Source of the DNA: Methylopila jiangsuensis
GTDB taxonomy: Bacteria > Pseudomonadota > Alphaproteobacteria > Rhizobiales > Methylopilaceae
Direction of reading: 5' to 3'
Length of the DNA: 64,000 bases
Assembly (NCBI RefSeq): GCF_027922305.1
Contig: NZ_BSFK01000010.1
Location: 186,001 to 250,000, forward strand
Position numbers and translations under genes: made by a program. Each line of letters starts with the position of its first letter. The first letter of the stretch is position 1. The notes below the pieces were generated by a model. That model had not been told where the DNA came from, made no database searches, and saw only the letters and a program-made list of their open reading frames with translations. Shown piece by piece: positions 34,622-43,797 of this stretch.

Positions 34622-35262
34622 GGGCGGACGGCGCGCTTTCCGCGCCGCTCGTCACCATCGAGGACCTGCGCGCCCGCGCGGCGACCCGGCTTCTGCCTGC
34701 GCCGCCCGATCCGGACGATCCCGAGACCGTGCCGATCGGCGAGTTCGCGCTGCTCGCGCCCGATCGCGTTCCCCGCGCCGCGGCGGTGCTGATCGGGGTG
34801 ACGCCCCGCGCGGAGCCGCAGCTGCTGCTGACCCAGCGCGCCGCCCATCTGCCGGTGCATGCGGGGCAGATCGCCTTTCCCGGCGGCAAGCGCGAACCGG
34901 GCGACCCGACGCCGCTCGCCACCGCGCTCCGGGAGGCGCAGGAGGAGATCGGGCTCGACCCGGCGCTGGCCCGGCCCCTCGGCTATCTCGACCTCTACGT
35001 CACCAATTCCGGCTTCGCCATCATCGGGTGCGTGGCCGAGATCGACCCCGCCTATACGCTCGCCGTCTCGCCCGACGAGGTGGACGACGCCTTCGAGGTC
35101 CCGCTCGGCTTCCTGATGGCGGCGGAGAACCACCGGGTGGAGATGCGGGAGTGGGGCGGGGGCTTGCGGAAAGTTCATCACATGCCCTGGCGCGATCGGC
35201 ATATCTGGGGCGTGACCGCAGGCCTGCTGCGCAACCTTTATGAAAGGCTCTACGCCGAATGA
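34618..35262 (+). CDS. NUDIX hydrolase, CoA pyrophosphatase type
   Basis: A 214-residue hydrolase with the NUDIX box GGKREPGDPTPLATALREAQEEIG in GX5EX7REUXEEXGU form (about 85-107) and the preceding QRAAHLPVHAGQIAFPGG, the UPF0035 signature of coenzyme A diphosphatases. It would cleave CoA or its derivatives to phosphopantetheine and adenosine 3',5'-bisphosphate. The GTG start overlaps the DUF1285 stop as GTGA, so translation is coupled. Confidence 0.92.
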   Translation: MRADGALSAPLVTIEDLRARAATRLLPAPPDPDDPETVPIGEFALLAPDRVPRAAAVLIGVTPRAEPQLLLTQRAAHLPVHAGQIAFPGGKREPGDPTPLATALREAQEEIGLDPALARPLGYLDLYVTNSGFAIIGCVAEIDPAYTLAVSPDEVDDAFEVPLGFLMAAENHRVEMREWGGGLRKVHHMPWRDRHIWGVTAGLLRNLYERLYAE

Positions 35263-35534
35263 CGCGCATCCTGCTGCAGGCGCTGCTGTTCCTGTCGCCC
35301 TTCATCGCCTACGCGCTGTGGCTGCGCCTCACCGCACGCGGCTGGCGCGCGCCGGAGCGGTGGCTGGGCGCGCCGCTGGTCTGGCTGTGCGTCGCGGGCG
35401 TCGCGCTCACGGTGGCGAGCCTGTTCGCGCTGGCCTTCACCAGCGGCGGCTCCACCAGAGCGATCTACGTCCCGGCCCATATGGAGAACGGCGTGTTCGT
35501 GCCGGGCCGCATCACCGAGCCCGGCGCGAAGTGA
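35259..35534 (+). CDS. DUF6111 small membrane protein
   Basis: A 91-residue protein with two hydrophobic segments (LLQALLFLSPFIAYALWL and PLVWLCVAGVALTVASLFALAF) and a soluble tail containing YVPAHMENGVFVPGRI, the pattern of DUF6111. Function unknown. ATG 35259 overlaps the NUDIX stop and its own stop overlaps the cca start, so it sits tightly between the two genes. Confidence 0.85.
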   Translation: MTRILLQALLFLSPFIAYALWLRLTARGWRAPERWLGAPLVWLCVAGVALTVASLFALAFTSGGSTRAIYVPAHMENGVFVPGRITEPGAK

Positions 35535-36766
35535 ACGAAACGCTCCGCCTCGCCGACGCCGGCTGGCTCGCCCGCGGCCCGCTGGCCGAGGTGCTGGCGG
35601 CGCTGGACCGGGACGGCGAGGAGGCGCGGATCGCGGGCGGCGCGGTGCGGGACGCGCTGCTGGGCGCCGCCCCCGGCGACATGGACATCGCCACCACGGC
35701 CCTGCCCGAGGAGGTCATCCGCCGCGCGCGGGCCGCGGGCTGGAAGACCGCGCCCACCGGGGTCGAGCACGGCACCGTGACGGTGGTGGCGGAGGGCGAG
35801 CCGTTCGAAGTCACCACCCTGCGCCGGGACGTCTCCACCGACGGGCGGCGCGCCACCGTGGCCTTCACCCGCGACTGGGCCGAGGACGCCGCCCGGCGCG
35901 ACCTCACCATCAACGGGCTCTATCTCGACCGATCGGGCGTGGCGCACGACCATGTGGGGGGGCTCGCCGATCTCGCGGCGCGCCGGGTGCGCTTCATCGG
36001 CGACGCCCGCGCCCGCATCCGCGAGGACTACCTGCGCATCCTGCGCTTCTTCCGCTTCCACGCCCGCTTCGCCGAGGGTCCGCCGGACGCGGCCGGGCTC
36101 GGCGCTTCGATCGCAGAGAAGGCGGGGCTCGCCCGCCTGTCGCGGGAGCGGGTGCGGGCGGAGCTGCTGAAGCTGCTGGTGGCGCCCCGGGCGGTGGAGA
36201 CCGTCGCCGTGATGGCGGACCACGATCTGGTCGCGCCGCTGACCGGCGCCGCGCCCGAACTCCGACGCTTCGCACGGCTGGCGGCGCTGGACGCCGCGGC
36301 GCCCGACGCCCTGCTGCGGCTGGCGGCGCTGGCGCTCGAGCCCCACAACGGCGCTGACCGGCTGCAGCAGGCGCTGCGCCTGTCCAAGGCCGAGGCGAAG
36401 CGGCTCGAGGCGCTGGAGCCCGCGACGCCGGCGCTGGCGCCGGACATGGGGGAGGGGGCGGCCAGGGCCGCGCTGTACGCCCTCGGCCCGGAGGCGTTCC
36501 GGGACCGGGCGCGGATGGCGTGGAGCGCGGCGGGCGCGCCCCCCGACGATGCCGCATGGGGCGCGCTGGCCGCTTTGCCGGAGCGCTGGACGGCGCCGGC
36601 GCGGCCTTTCGCGGCCAAGGACTTTCTGGCGCGGGGCGAGACCGGGGGCGCGCGGCTCGGACGGCTGATGCGCGCGGCCGAGGCGGCGTGGGTCGCGGCC
36701 GGATTCCCCACCGATCCCTCGACGGTCGCCGCCCTGCTCGACCGCGCCCGCGCCGAAACCGACTGA
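35531..36766 (+). CDS. cca: CCA tRNA nucleotidyltransferase / poly(A) polymerase family
   Basis: A 411-residue class II nucleotidyltransferase that adds or repairs the 3' CCA end of tRNAs. Motifs: RIAGGAVRDALLG (about 35-47) with the DxD pair in GDMDIATT, RRDLTINGLYLD, the GGLADLAARRVRFIG turn and RIREDYLRILRFFRFHARF. The C-terminal helical body is Ala-rich. The GTG start at 35531 overlaps the DUF6111 stop (GTGA). In alphaproteobacteria a single enzyme usually does the whole CCA addition. Last gene of its operon. Confidence 0.93.
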   Translation: MNETLRLADAGWLARGPLAEVLAALDRDGEEARIAGGAVRDALLGAAPGDMDIATTALPEEVIRRARAAGWKTAPTGVEHGTVTVVAEGEPFEVTTLRRDVSTDGRRATVAFTRDWAEDAARRDLTINGLYLDRSGVAHDHVGGLADLAARRVRFIGDARARIREDYLRILRFFRFHARFAEGPPDAAGLGASIAEKAGLARLSRERVRAELLKLLVAPRAVETVAVMADHDLVAPLTGAAPELRRFARLAALDAAAPDALLRLAALALEPHNGADRLQQALRLSKAEAKRLEALEPATPALAPDMGEGAARAALYALGPEAFRDRARMAWSAAGAPPDDAAWGALAALPERWTAPARPFAAKDFLARGETGGARLGRLMRAAEAAWVAAGFPTDPSTVAALLDRARAETD

Positions 36767-36791
36767 AGGCCAGGGCGCGATCGCGCTTCAA

Positions 36792-36829
36792 CGTCAGGCC
36801 TGAGCTTGGGCTCGGGCATGACGAGGTTT
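36792..36829. repeat. Half copy of a palindromic intergenic repeat
   Basis: In the convergent gap after cca. The minus strand carries TCATGCCCGAGC (36821-36810), identical to the start of the larger element at 48621, followed by a short imperfect hairpin of GAGC/GCTC and AGGCCT type. It looks like a single arm of the same repeat family. Confidence 0.5.
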
Positions 36830-36835
36830 GACGGG

Positions 36836-37396
36836 TTAGGGCGCCGCCGGGCCGCAGCGGGCTGAAAGAGCCGTCGCCACCAGGCCGGGCCGGGCGCTCG
36901 GCGCGGGCGCGAACAGGCGCAGCAGCACGAAGCCCCTGTCGGTGGGGGAGACGATGCGGATGCGTGGGCGGGGGGCGGCGGCGTCCTCTTCGAGCTCCTC
37001 CGCTTCCGCCTTCTCCGCCTGCGCGGCGTTGAGCACCGTCACCTCCACCCGGCCGTCCGTCGCCGCGCGGTCGGTCAGCGCATAGAACGGCAGACCCTCG
37101 AGGGTGTGGAACGCCACCGCGCCGTAGCTCGGCGGCAGGGCGGCGGTCACCGTCGCCGGGCGTTCGCTGACGTCATACCGGCACGCCGCCTCCACGAAGG
37201 CGGGGTCGCGGAACGGCAGCGCGTCGGCGCCCTCGCCCTCGTCCGGCAGCGCGGCGAAGCTGCCGTCGGCGTTCAGCGTGGCGAGGCGCTCGTAGGGGCC
37301 GCGTTCGGCGAAGCGCGGCACCGCCAGCAGCGACGCCACATGGACGAGGCCCGCCAGCGCCAGCGCCAGCGCGAGCGCATAGGCCAGACGGATCAT
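36836..37396 (-). CDS. DUF1254-like exported or membrane-anchored protein
   Basis: A 186-residue protein with an N-terminal hydrophobic anchor (AYALALALALAGLVHVASLLAV) and GPYERLATLNADGSF after it, followed by a mainly polar body with VEAACRYDVSERP. The pairing with the DUF1214 gene just upstream (4 bp overlap, ATGA) and the anchor-plus-domain layout fit the DUF1254 partner that accompanies DUF1214. Function unknown. The call rests on context and weak similarity. Confidence 0.65.
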   Translation of the reverse strand: MIRLAYALALALALAGLVHVASLLAVPRFAERGPYERLATLNADGSFAALPDEGEGADALPFRDPAFVEAACRYDVSERPATVTAALPPSYGAVAFHTLEGLPFYALTDRAATDGRVEVTVLNAAQAEKAEAEELEEDAAAPRPRIRIVSPTDRGFVLLRLFAPAPSARPGLVATALSARCGPAAP

Positions 37397-37968
37397 CGGC
37401 AGGCCCCGCGCGCGATGGTGAACAGCGTCGGCTTCGAGCGGGCGAGCGGCGTGCCCACGGCGGTCTCGTAAAGGTTGAGCCGCAGCACGAACGGCCCTTC
37501 GCCTGAGAGCGGCAGCCAGTCGCCCGCCCGCGCCTCGCGCGACAGGATCACCGATGCTGGGCGGTCGGCCATGCGCACCGCCTCGGCGCTGGTGGCGGCG
37601 AAGCGGCCGAGCGGGTTCGCCATCCGCCGACCGTCGGGCAGGAAGGCGGCGAGCGTCCACAGCCGGGCGGCGGGCATGTCGCCTGTGAGCGTGTAGTCGC
37701 AGGCGAGCGACAGCGGCCGGCCCTCCTGATCCGTCGCCGCCACGAAGGCCAGGCCGTCGCCATAGGCGAGCGGGGCCTCGCCCCGGCGGGCGAGGGCGGC
37801 GCGCTGGTACGGGTTGGCGCCGAGCCCGCCGACGCCGGGATCGGCCCGCCATGGCCCGATCACGAGGCCGCCCACGGGCAGGCCGCGCTCCACGGTCGAC
37901 CAGGTGGCGCCGAGGCCGAGCGCGGCGGCGACGCCGAGCGTGAGAAGGATGAGCAGCGTCAGCCGCAT
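37393..37968 (-). CDS. DUF1214 domain protein, membrane-anchored
   Basis: A 191-residue protein with an N-terminal hydrophobic segment (LTLLILLTLGVAAALGLGAT) and a body matching DUF1214: GANPYQRAALARRGEAPLAYGDGLAFVA, CDYTLTGDMPAARLWTLAAF and a C-terminal LRLNLYE. It lies downstream of the penicillin-binding protein gene (22 bp gap) and upstream of the DUF1254-like gene. Probably periplasmic; function unknown. Confidence 0.85.
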   Translation of the reverse strand: MRLTLLILLTLGVAAALGLGATWSTVERGLPVGGLVIGPWRADPGVGGLGANPYQRAALARRGEAPLAYGDGLAFVAATDQEGRPLSLACDYTLTGDMPAARLWTLAAFLPDGRRMANPLGRFAATSAEAVRMADRPASVILSREARAGDWLPLSGEGPFVLRLNLYETAVGTPLARSKPTLFTIARGACR

Positions 37969-37990
37969 GGCGTCGCGGGGCCCGCCGCGC

Positions 37991-40147
37991 TCAGCGCGTC
38001 GCGCCGACGGGGGTGATCCCGGCGGCGGCGTCGGCGCGGGCGGCCGCGGTTTCGGCGGCGGCCACGTCCACGAGCAGCGCCTGCAGCGTGCGCGCGGCGC
38101 CGTCCGACAGGTTGCGCGAGCCGGGCGCGGGCGCGCCGCCGCCATCGGCCGGCGCCGCCGCCGCCACCGCGTCGCGGCCGGGGTTGAACGGCACGCCGGG
38201 GATCGGTTTCGGCGCGAGGCCGTGATGGGCGAAGGTCATGATGTCGCGCCAGGTCATGGCGGGCAGGGAGCCGCCGGTCATCTCCCGGGTGGTGGTGAAG
38301 TCGTCGTTGCCGAACCAGATCCCGCCCACGAAGGAGCCGGTGAAGCCTACGAACCAGGCGTCCCGGTAGGACTGGGAGGTGCCGGTCTTGCCGCCGACCT
38401 GGTAGCCGTCGAGCCGCGCCCGGCCGCCGGTTCCGCCTTCCGTCACCGCCACCATCATGCGGTTCATGCCCGCCACCACATGCGGGCCCAGCACCTGCTG
38501 GGGCGGCTTCGAATCCCGGTCGTGGCGCCACAGCGTGTCGCCCTTGGAGTCCAGCACCTCCACGGCGGCGTAGGCCGGGGCGCGGCGGCCGCCGTTGGCG
38601 AGCGTGGAGTAGCCGGAGGTGTGGTCGAGCAGGGTGACCTCCTCCACGCCGAGCGCGAGCGCCCGGCCCACGTCCAGCTTCGAGCGGATGCCCATGCGGT
38701 GGGCGATCTCGATCACGTTCTTCTGGCCGACGTCGAGCGCGAGCCGCACGGGGACGGTGTTGATGGACTTGGCGAAGGCGGTGATCAGCGGCACCCGGCC
38801 CGCGAAACGGCGGCCGTAATTGCGCGGGCACCAGTTGCCGACGCAGACGGCGGCGTCCGTCACCACCTTGTCGGGGGTGTATTTTCCCGAGGCGAAGGCG
38901 GCGGCGTAGACGTAGGTCTTGAACGAGGAGCCGGGCTGCCGCAGCGCGTCCACCGCGCGGTTGAACTGGCTCTGGCCGTAGTCGCGCCCGCCCACCATGG
39001 CGCGCACCGCGCCTTCCGGCTCCATGATGACCGCCGCCGCCTGATCGACCCGGTACTGGTCGCCGTACTGGCGCAGCATCTGCTCCACCGCGCCTTCGGC
39101 GTGGCGCTGCAGCGGCCCGTCGAGGGCGGTGCGCACCACCAGCACCCGGTGGCCCCGGAACGCGCCCTCCTGCGCCAGCTGGCGCACCTCGCCATAGGCC
39201 CAGTCCAGATAGTAGTCCGGGCTGGAGGCCACGGCGGTCGGCTTCGGCGTCGCGGGCTGGAACCGGGCCGGCTGCACCTGGCCCTCGGTCATGAAGCCTG
39301 CGTCCACCAGATTGTCGAGCACGGTGGAGGCGCGCGCGCGGGCGGCGGCGAGGTTCACATGCGGGGCGTATTTGGTCGGGGCCTTGAACAGCCCGGCCAG
39401 CATGGCGCTTTCCGCCAGCGTCACGTCGCGGGCGGACTTGCCGAAATAGAAATGCGCCGCCGCGTCCACGCCGAAGGCGCCGCCGCCCATATAGGCGCGG
39501 TCGAGATAGAGCTTGAGGATCTCGTCCTTGGTGAGGTGGCGCTCCAGCCAGAAGGCGAGGAAGGCCTCGTTGACCTTGCGCTCCAGCGTGCGCTCGTTGG
39601 ACAGGAACAGGTTCTTGGCGAGCTGCTGGGTGATGGAGGAGCCGCCCTGCACCACGCCGTTGGCGCGGGCGTTCTGCACGATGGCGCGCGCCGTGCCCGC
39701 CACGTCGATGCCGAAGTGCTGGTAGAAGCGCCGGTCCTCGGTGGCGAGCGCGGCCTTGATCAGATGATCCGGGTACTCGCGCAAGGGGATGCCGTCGTTC
39801 TGCATCACCCCGCGCTTGCCGATCTCCTGCCCGTGCCGGTCGAGAAAGGTGATGGAGAGCTCGGCCCGGTTCAGCCAGTCCGGCCCGGTCTCCCGGAAGG
39901 CGGGCACGGCGAGCGCGAGCATCAGCGTCGCGGCGGCCGCGCCGAGCGTCAGACCCTCGCCCAGAAGCTCGGCCAGCCAGCGCCGCCAGCCGCGGGCGCG
40001 GAACGTGTCGAAGGCCGCGCAGACGCCGTCCCACCGGCGCGAGGCCGCCGGCCAGATCCGCCAGAAGGTGTGGTCCAGCCAGGAATCGAGCGCGAGAAGC
40101 CTGCGCTTCACGTCGAGCTTCCTGACCTCAGCGCTTTTACTGAACAC
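37991..40147 (-). CDS. Class A penicillin-binding protein (PBP1-type)
   Basis: A 718-residue bifunctional peptidoglycan synthase. After one membrane anchor (about 70-90) comes the family 51 glycosyltransferase domain with catalytic [12 protein letters not shown] (about 140), [12 protein letters not shown] and RKxNEAFLA. The transpeptidase domain has SxxK in PGSSFKTY (about 410), SIN (about 460) and KTGT in VGGKTGTSQ (about 605). It builds and cross-links peptidoglycan at the inner membrane. The open frame begins at 40147; a later start around MKRR-type codons cannot be excluded. Divergent from the UPF0260 gene. Confidence 0.93.
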   Translation of the reverse strand: MFSKSAEVRKLDVKRRLLALDSWLDHTFWRIWPAASRRWDGVCAAFDTFRARGWRRWLAELLGEGLTLGAAAATLMLALAVPAFRETGPDWLNRAELSITFLDRHGQEIGKRGVMQNDGIPLREYPDHLIKAALATEDRRFYQHFGIDVAGTARAIVQNARANGVVQGGSSITQQLAKNLFLSNERTLERKVNEAFLAFWLERHLTKDEILKLYLDRAYMGGGAFGVDAAAHFYFGKSARDVTLAESAMLAGLFKAPTKYAPHVNLAAARARASTVLDNLVDAGFMTEGQVQPARFQPATPKPTAVASSPDYYLDWAYGEVRQLAQEGAFRGHRVLVVRTALDGPLQRHAEGAVEQMLRQYGDQYRVDQAAAVIMEPEGAVRAMVGGRDYGQSQFNRAVDALRQPGSSFKTYVYAAAFASGKYTPDKVVTDAAVCVGNWCPRNYGRRFAGRVPLITAFAKSINTVPVRLALDVGQKNVIEIAHRMGIRSKLDVGRALALGVEEVTLLDHTSGYSTLANGGRRAPAYAAVEVLDSKGDTLWRHDRDSKPPQQVLGPHVVAGMNRMMVAVTEGGTGGRARLDGYQVGGKTGTSQSYRDAWFVGFTGSFVGGIWFGNDDFTTTREMTGGSLPAMTWRDIMTFAHHGLAPKPIPGVPFNPGRDAVAAAAPADGGGAPAPGSRNLSDGAARTLQALLVDVAAAETAAARADAAAGITPVGATR

Positions 40148-40227
40148 GAGCGCCCCGCTTGAACCCGTCCGCGTGCCGGCCCCGGAATGGCTTGACCGTT
40201 TCCGTCCGCGCGCGCAAGACCCATGCC

Positions 40228-40755
40228 ATGAGCACGCGCCTCGCGCCGCAGCCCGCCGACGGCGGGACAGTGGAGCATAAGCCCTTCTGGAGAGTGAAGC
40301 GCCTCGGCGAGATGTCGCCCGAGGAGTGGGAGAGCCTGTGCGACGGCTGCGGCCGCTGCTGCCTGCTGAAGCTGCAGGACGAGGACACCGACCGCATCGC
40401 CTATGTGGACGTCTCCTGCCGGCTGCTCGACCGGACGAGCTGCCGGTGCTCGGATTACCCGAATCGCCGCGACCACGTGCCCGACTGCGTGCGGCTGACG
40501 CCAGCGCTGGTGGAGGAGATCGGCTGGCTGCCGCCCACCTGCGCCTACCGTCTCATCGACGAGGGCAAGGACCTGCCGTGGTGGCATCCGCTGGTCTCCG
40601 GCGACGCCGAAACGGTGCATGAAGCCGGCGTCTCAATTCGGGACAAGGTCTTCTGTTCCGAGACGGAAATCGACGAGGAGGGGCTGCTTGACCGCATGGT
40701 GAGCTGGCCCGCCCGCTGGCCGCGCGGCGCGCGCAAGCCGCGCGTCCGGGGCTGA
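40228..40755 (+). CDS. UPF0260 (YcgN-type) cysteine-rich protein
   Basis: A 175-residue protein with the UPF0260 cysteine pattern [17 protein letters not shown] (about 39-55), then CRLLD, SCRCSDY and DCVRLTP, with WLPPTCAYR later. These belong to the YkgJ-type Fe-S or zinc cluster binding proteins (CxxCxxCC core). Function unknown. The ATG at 40228 matches the usual family start; there is no strong Shine-Dalgarno. Confidence 0.9.
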   Translation: MSTRLAPQPADGGTVEHKPFWRVKRLGEMSPEEWESLCDGCGRCCLLKLQDEDTDRIAYVDVSCRLLDRTSCRCSDYPNRRDHVPDCVRLTPALVEEIGWLPPTCAYRLIDEGKDLPWWHPLVSGDAETVHEAGVSIRDKVFCSETEIDEEGLLDRMVSWPARWPRGARKPRVRG

Positions 40756-40895
40756 CGGCGGAGCGCCTCGGGAGGGGTCTGGCGTTCTGCATCCCAAGTA
40801 CGCCTTGCGCCTTTGGAAAAGTTCAAGCAGGTAAGAAGCGTCTGGTCTGCGGGTTTTTGCGTACCCCGCGGCGTGTGTGAGGCGTGGGGACGCTG

Positions 40896-41525
40896 ATGTC
40901 GGGCGCGGTGGGGGACAGACGCGTGGTCGTCATCGTCGATGACGATGCGGCCATCCGGGAGATTCTGGCGGTCGCCTTTCAGGCCGGCGGATTTCAGGCG
41001 AGCGCCCATGCGGACGCCGCCAGCGCGCTCGACACGCTCGATCGGGAGCCCATGGTCTGCTGCGTGCTGCTGGACGTGGTGATGCCGGGCATGTCCGGCC
41101 TCGACGCCCTGCGCGCGCTCAACCAGCGCGGCTTCGCCGCGCCGATCCTCATGATTTCGGGCTCGGCCGACATTCCCATGGCGGTGGACGCCATCCGCCA
41201 TGGCGCGCTGGACTTCATCGAGAAGCCGTTCGATCCGCTCAGGATCGTGGCGCGGGTGTCCGAAGCGCTGGATGCGGAAGCCGCGCGCGTGGCGGCCCGG
41301 CGGGAAGGCGTGGTGGCCAACGCGACGCTGGGCGATCTGCTCACCCGGCGCGAGCGCGAGGTGCTGGCCCTGATCGCGGAAGGGCTGTCGAACAAGGAGG
41401 CGGGGCGGGAGCTCAGCATCAGCCCCCGCACCATCGAGGTGCATCGCGCCCGCATCATGGAGAAGGTCGGGGCGCGCAACGCCGCCGATCTGGTGCGCAT
41501 CGTGATGTCCCACACCACCGCCTGA
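40896..41525 (+). CDS. Two-component response regulator, FixJ/NarL type
   Basis: A 209-residue regulator. The receiver domain has the acidic pair IVDDD (about 15), phospho-acceptor Asp in LLDVVMPGMSG (about 60), Ser in MISGSAD and Lys in EKPFDP. The LuxR-type helix-turn-helix is TRREREVLALIAEGLSNKEAGRELSISPRTIEVHRARIMEK (about 150-190; key parts EREVL, NKEAG, RTIEVHR). It should activate or repress transcription on phosphorylation; no kinase gene is nearby, so it is an orphan here. ATG 40896 follows GGGGAC; a GTG at 40884 is an alternative. Confidence 0.92.
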   Translation: MSGAVGDRRVVVIVDDDAAIREILAVAFQAGGFQASAHADAASALDTLDREPMVCCVLLDVVMPGMSGLDALRALNQRGFAAPILMISGSADIPMAVDAIRHGALDFIEKPFDPLRIVARVSEALDAEAARVAARREGVVANATLGDLLTRREREVLALIAEGLSNKEAGRELSISPRTIEVHRARIMEKVGARNAADLVRIVMSHTTA

Positions 41526-41539
41526 CGGCGGCGGCGACC

Positions 41540-42229
41540 TCAGGCCGCCTGGGCGAGGCCCGCGAACAGCGGGGCGCCGTCGGTCCCGCCGATCGCGGCG
41601 TCGATCAGGTTCTCGGGGTGCGGCATCAGGCCGAGCACGTTGCGCTGCTCGGAATAGACGCCGGCGATGTCGTTGACCGAACCGTTGGGGTTGGCGCGCC
41701 CGCCCACGACGCCGTCGGCGTCGCAGTAGCGGAACGCCACCCGGCCGTCGCCTTCGAGGCGGGCCACGGTCTCCGGATCAGCGAAATAGTTGCCCTCGCC
41801 ATGGGCGATGCAGACCTCGATCACCTGTCCCGGCTGATAGGCGCGGGTGAAGGCGGTGTCGGCGCGCTCCACCTTCAGGTGCTGCTGGCGGCAGACGAAG
41901 CGCAGGTCGGCGTTGCGGGTCAGGATGCCCGGCAGCAGGCCGCTCTCCACCAGGATCTGGAAGCCGTTGCAGATGCCGAGCACCAGCCCGCCGCGGGCGG
42001 CGTGGGCGCGCACCGCGTCCATGGCCGGCGACCGCGCCGCGATGGCGCCGCAGCGCAGATAGTCGCCATAGGAGAACCCGCCCGGAAGCACCACCAGATC
42101 CGTGCCGGCCGGCAGCTCGGTCTCGGTGTGCCACACGAAGGCCGGGGCCTTGCCGCTGGCGCGGGCGAGCGCCGCCGCGACGTCGCGTTCGCGGTTGGAG
42201 CCGGGAAAGACGATGACGGCGGCGTTCAT
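41540..42229 (-). CDS. purQ: Phosphoribosylformylglycinamidine synthase, glutaminase subunit
   Basis: A 229-residue class I glutamine amidotransferase that supplies ammonia to PurL for step four of purine synthesis. Catalytic Cys is in GICNGFQIL (about 87), and His-Glu in MPHPEN (about 205-210); the N terminus [12 protein letters not shown] is typical. It works as a complex with PurS and the PurL gene product, both encoded upstream. It is separated from purS by the gene for an exported protein. Confidence 0.96.
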   Translation of the reverse strand: MNAAVIVFPGSNRERDVAAALARASGKAPAFVWHTETELPAGTDLVVLPGGFSYGDYLRCGAIAARSPAMDAVRAHAARGGLVLGICNGFQILVESGLLPGILTRNADLRFVCRQQHLKVERADTAFTRAYQPGQVIEVCIAHGEGNYFADPETVARLEGDGRVAFRYCDADGVVGGRANPNGSVNDIAGVYSEQRNVLGLMPHPENLIDAAIGGTDGAPLFAGLAQAA

Positions 42230-42265
42230 GGACGGGTCCTCGAAGGGCGACGAAACGGCGTTGTC

Positions 42266-42820
42266 TTACTGCGCGATCTGCACGGCCGCCAGCGCCTGCT
42301 CGATCTTCGGTTTGTGCGCGTCCCAGCTTGCGGCCGGAGCGACGCAGTTGAAGGCCACGTCGTAGCCCTTGGCGGCCACGAGGAACAGCCCGAAGCGCAG
42401 CTTGCCGGGCTCGCCCTCCGCCTTCATCTCCGCCCAGTGGCCGGCGTTGACGCCGAAGCGCTTGGGGGCGAAGGGCGCGACCACTTCGGTCGAGAACTCC
42501 TTCGGCGTGTTCTTGAGCACGCCGTCGCCGAAGGCCTTCACCGTCGCCTCGGGCAGCTCCACGCCGGGGCGGGCCTGCTCGTCGGCGCGGGTCTGGATGG
42601 TGCAGAACACCCGATCCTCGCCGCAGGATTTTTCGGTGCAGCGCACGCCGATCTGGCGCACGCTCTGGAACTTGACCCAGTTCACGCCGTCCGGGACCAG
42701 CCGGAACACGCTGTTGGGGCCGACGATGTCCGGCGTGCCCTGGGCGAATGCGGCGCCTGCGGCGCCGAGCAACGCGGTCGCGGCCAGGAGGCCGGCGACG
42801 CGCCTGGAAATTCCCATCAT
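42266..42820 (-). CDS. Exported protein of unknown function between purS and purQ
   Basis: A 184-residue protein with a clean signal peptide ending in AAFA-QG (about 26). The mature part has four cysteines: VRCTEKSCGEDRVFCT (three) and FNCVAPAASW near the end, suggesting disulfides in the periplasm. Its C-SCG spacing recalls the exported protein at 43113-43703, so the two may be distant relatives. Co-directional with the pur genes, 7 bp after purS and 36 bp before purQ. No family function known to me. Confidence 0.75.
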   Translation of the reverse strand: MMGISRRVAGLLAATALLGAAGAAFAQGTPDIVGPNSVFRLVPDGVNWVKFQSVRQIGVRCTEKSCGEDRVFCTIQTRADEQARPGVELPEATVKAFGDGVLKNTPKEFSTEVVAPFAPKRFGVNAGHWAEMKAEGEPGKLRFGLFLVAAKGYDVAFNCVAPAASWDAHKPKIEQALAAVQIAQ

Positions 42821-42827
42821 ATGGACG

Positions 42828-43070
42828 TCATCCCGAGATGTCGTAGCGATAGCTCTCGATCACGGTGTTCGCGAGCAGCTTCTCGCACATGGCCTTGAGG
42901 GTGGCCTCCGCCTCCGCGGGGTCGTCGGTCGCCAGCTCGACGTCGAACAGCTTGCCCTGCCGGACGCTGTCGACGCCGGCGACGCCGAGGGAGCCGAGCG
43001 CTCCCTCGATGGCCTTGCCCTGCGGATCGAGGACCCCGGTCTTGAGGGTGACGGTGACGCGCGCCTTCAT
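42828..43070 (-). CDS. purS: Phosphoribosylformylglycinamidine synthase subunit PurS
   Basis: An 80-residue protein, standard size for PurS: MKARVTVTLKTGVLDPQGKAI start, and VRQGKLFDVEL in the middle. PurS bridges PurL and PurQ in the three-subunit FGAM synthase, which matches the short PurL seen here. Confidence 0.95.
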   Translation of the reverse strand: MKARVTVTLKTGVLDPQGKAIEGALGSLGVAGVDSVRQGKLFDVELATDDPAEAEATLKAMCEKLLANTVIESYRYDISG

Positions 43071-43112
43071 GATCGGGGCAACCTCGCTTGGCGGAGAATG
43101 GGTCGGGGCTTC

Positions 43113-43703
43113 TTACAGCGCGTCGAGCGCTTTCGCGATCTTGTCGGCGCTGTCGTCGCGCAGTTTAAGAGCCGCGCTTTCGCCCTTCGTCAACACCTGA
43201 ACCGCAAGCAGCCGTCCGGCCTTGGCGTCGAACAGGGTGGTCATCACCGCCGAGGCGCCGTCCGGGCAGCCGCCGACGCTGTCGATGCGCACCCGGGTGT
43301 CGCTGAGCTTCTTGGCCTCATAGGTCTTGAACGCGCAGCCGGTGGCCTTCATGGACTCGTCGTTGCCGTACTTGTAGCTCGGCAGCGCGCCCTGCGGGTC
43401 GGCGATGATCTTCTTGAAATAGTCCTCGCTCGGACGGGCCGAGCTCACGCCCAGCACGCCGCGACCGCCGCAGCTGTCCTGGTCGCAGATGTAGGTGACG
43501 CTCTCGCCGGTGGCGGAGTGCTTGCGCCAGCCCGAGCCCACGTCGCCGAGCGTCTGCTCGATGTTGAGGGCGGGCAGGTTGTCCTCGGCCGGCGCAGGCG
43601 CGGCCTGCGGCGCCGCAGGGGCGGGCGCTGCGGCCTGCTGCGCGAAAGCGGGGCCGGCGAGGCCGAGCGCGATGGCGGCGAAGGCCCAATTTTTTATGGG
43701 CAT
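43113..43703 (-). CDS. Exported protein of unknown function between purC and purS
   Basis: A 196-residue protein with a signal peptide (cut after AFA-QQ, about 22) and an Ala/Pro-rich linker to about 42. The mature part has CDQDSCGG, a single Cys in GCAFKTYE and one in GGCPDGAS. Similar layout to the exported protein at 42266-42820. The start is supported by GGGAGG 9 bases before the ATG. Possibly a periplasmic invasion-associated-like (IalB-like) protein, but I cannot confirm that from the sequence. Confidence 0.7.
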   Translation of the reverse strand: MPIKNWAFAAIALGLAGPAFAQQAAAPAPAAPQAAPAPAEDNLPALNIEQTLGDVGSGWRKHSATGESVTYICDQDSCGGRGVLGVSSARPSEDYFKKIIADPQGALPSYKYGNDESMKATGCAFKTYEAKKLSDTRVRIDSVGGCPDGASAVMTTLFDAKAGRLLAVQVLTKGESAALKLRDDSADKIAKALDAL

Positions 43704-43729
43704 CTTATTATCCTCCCAGTCGAAACGAC

Positions 43730-43757
43730 GCCGCCCCGTTCAGGGGAACGGGGCGGC
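43730..43757. terminator. Strong hairpin after purC
   Basis: A perfect 12-bp GC-rich stem (43730-43741 with 43746-43757) with a 4-base loop between the purC stop and the next minus-strand gene. On the minus strand only a short T run (GTTTCG) follows, so it may be a weak terminator or an mRNA-stabilising hairpin that separates purC from the genes after it. Confidence 0.5.
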
Positions 43758-43797
43758 GCATGAAGTGAAGCTCACAGGCGGCGTCGTCGGGCGGGGG

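Noticed and set aside
40780-40880. Terminator or riboswitch in the leader of the response regulator
   Set aside because: The GCGGG...CCCGC pairing around a T run is imperfect and I could not build a convincing stem.
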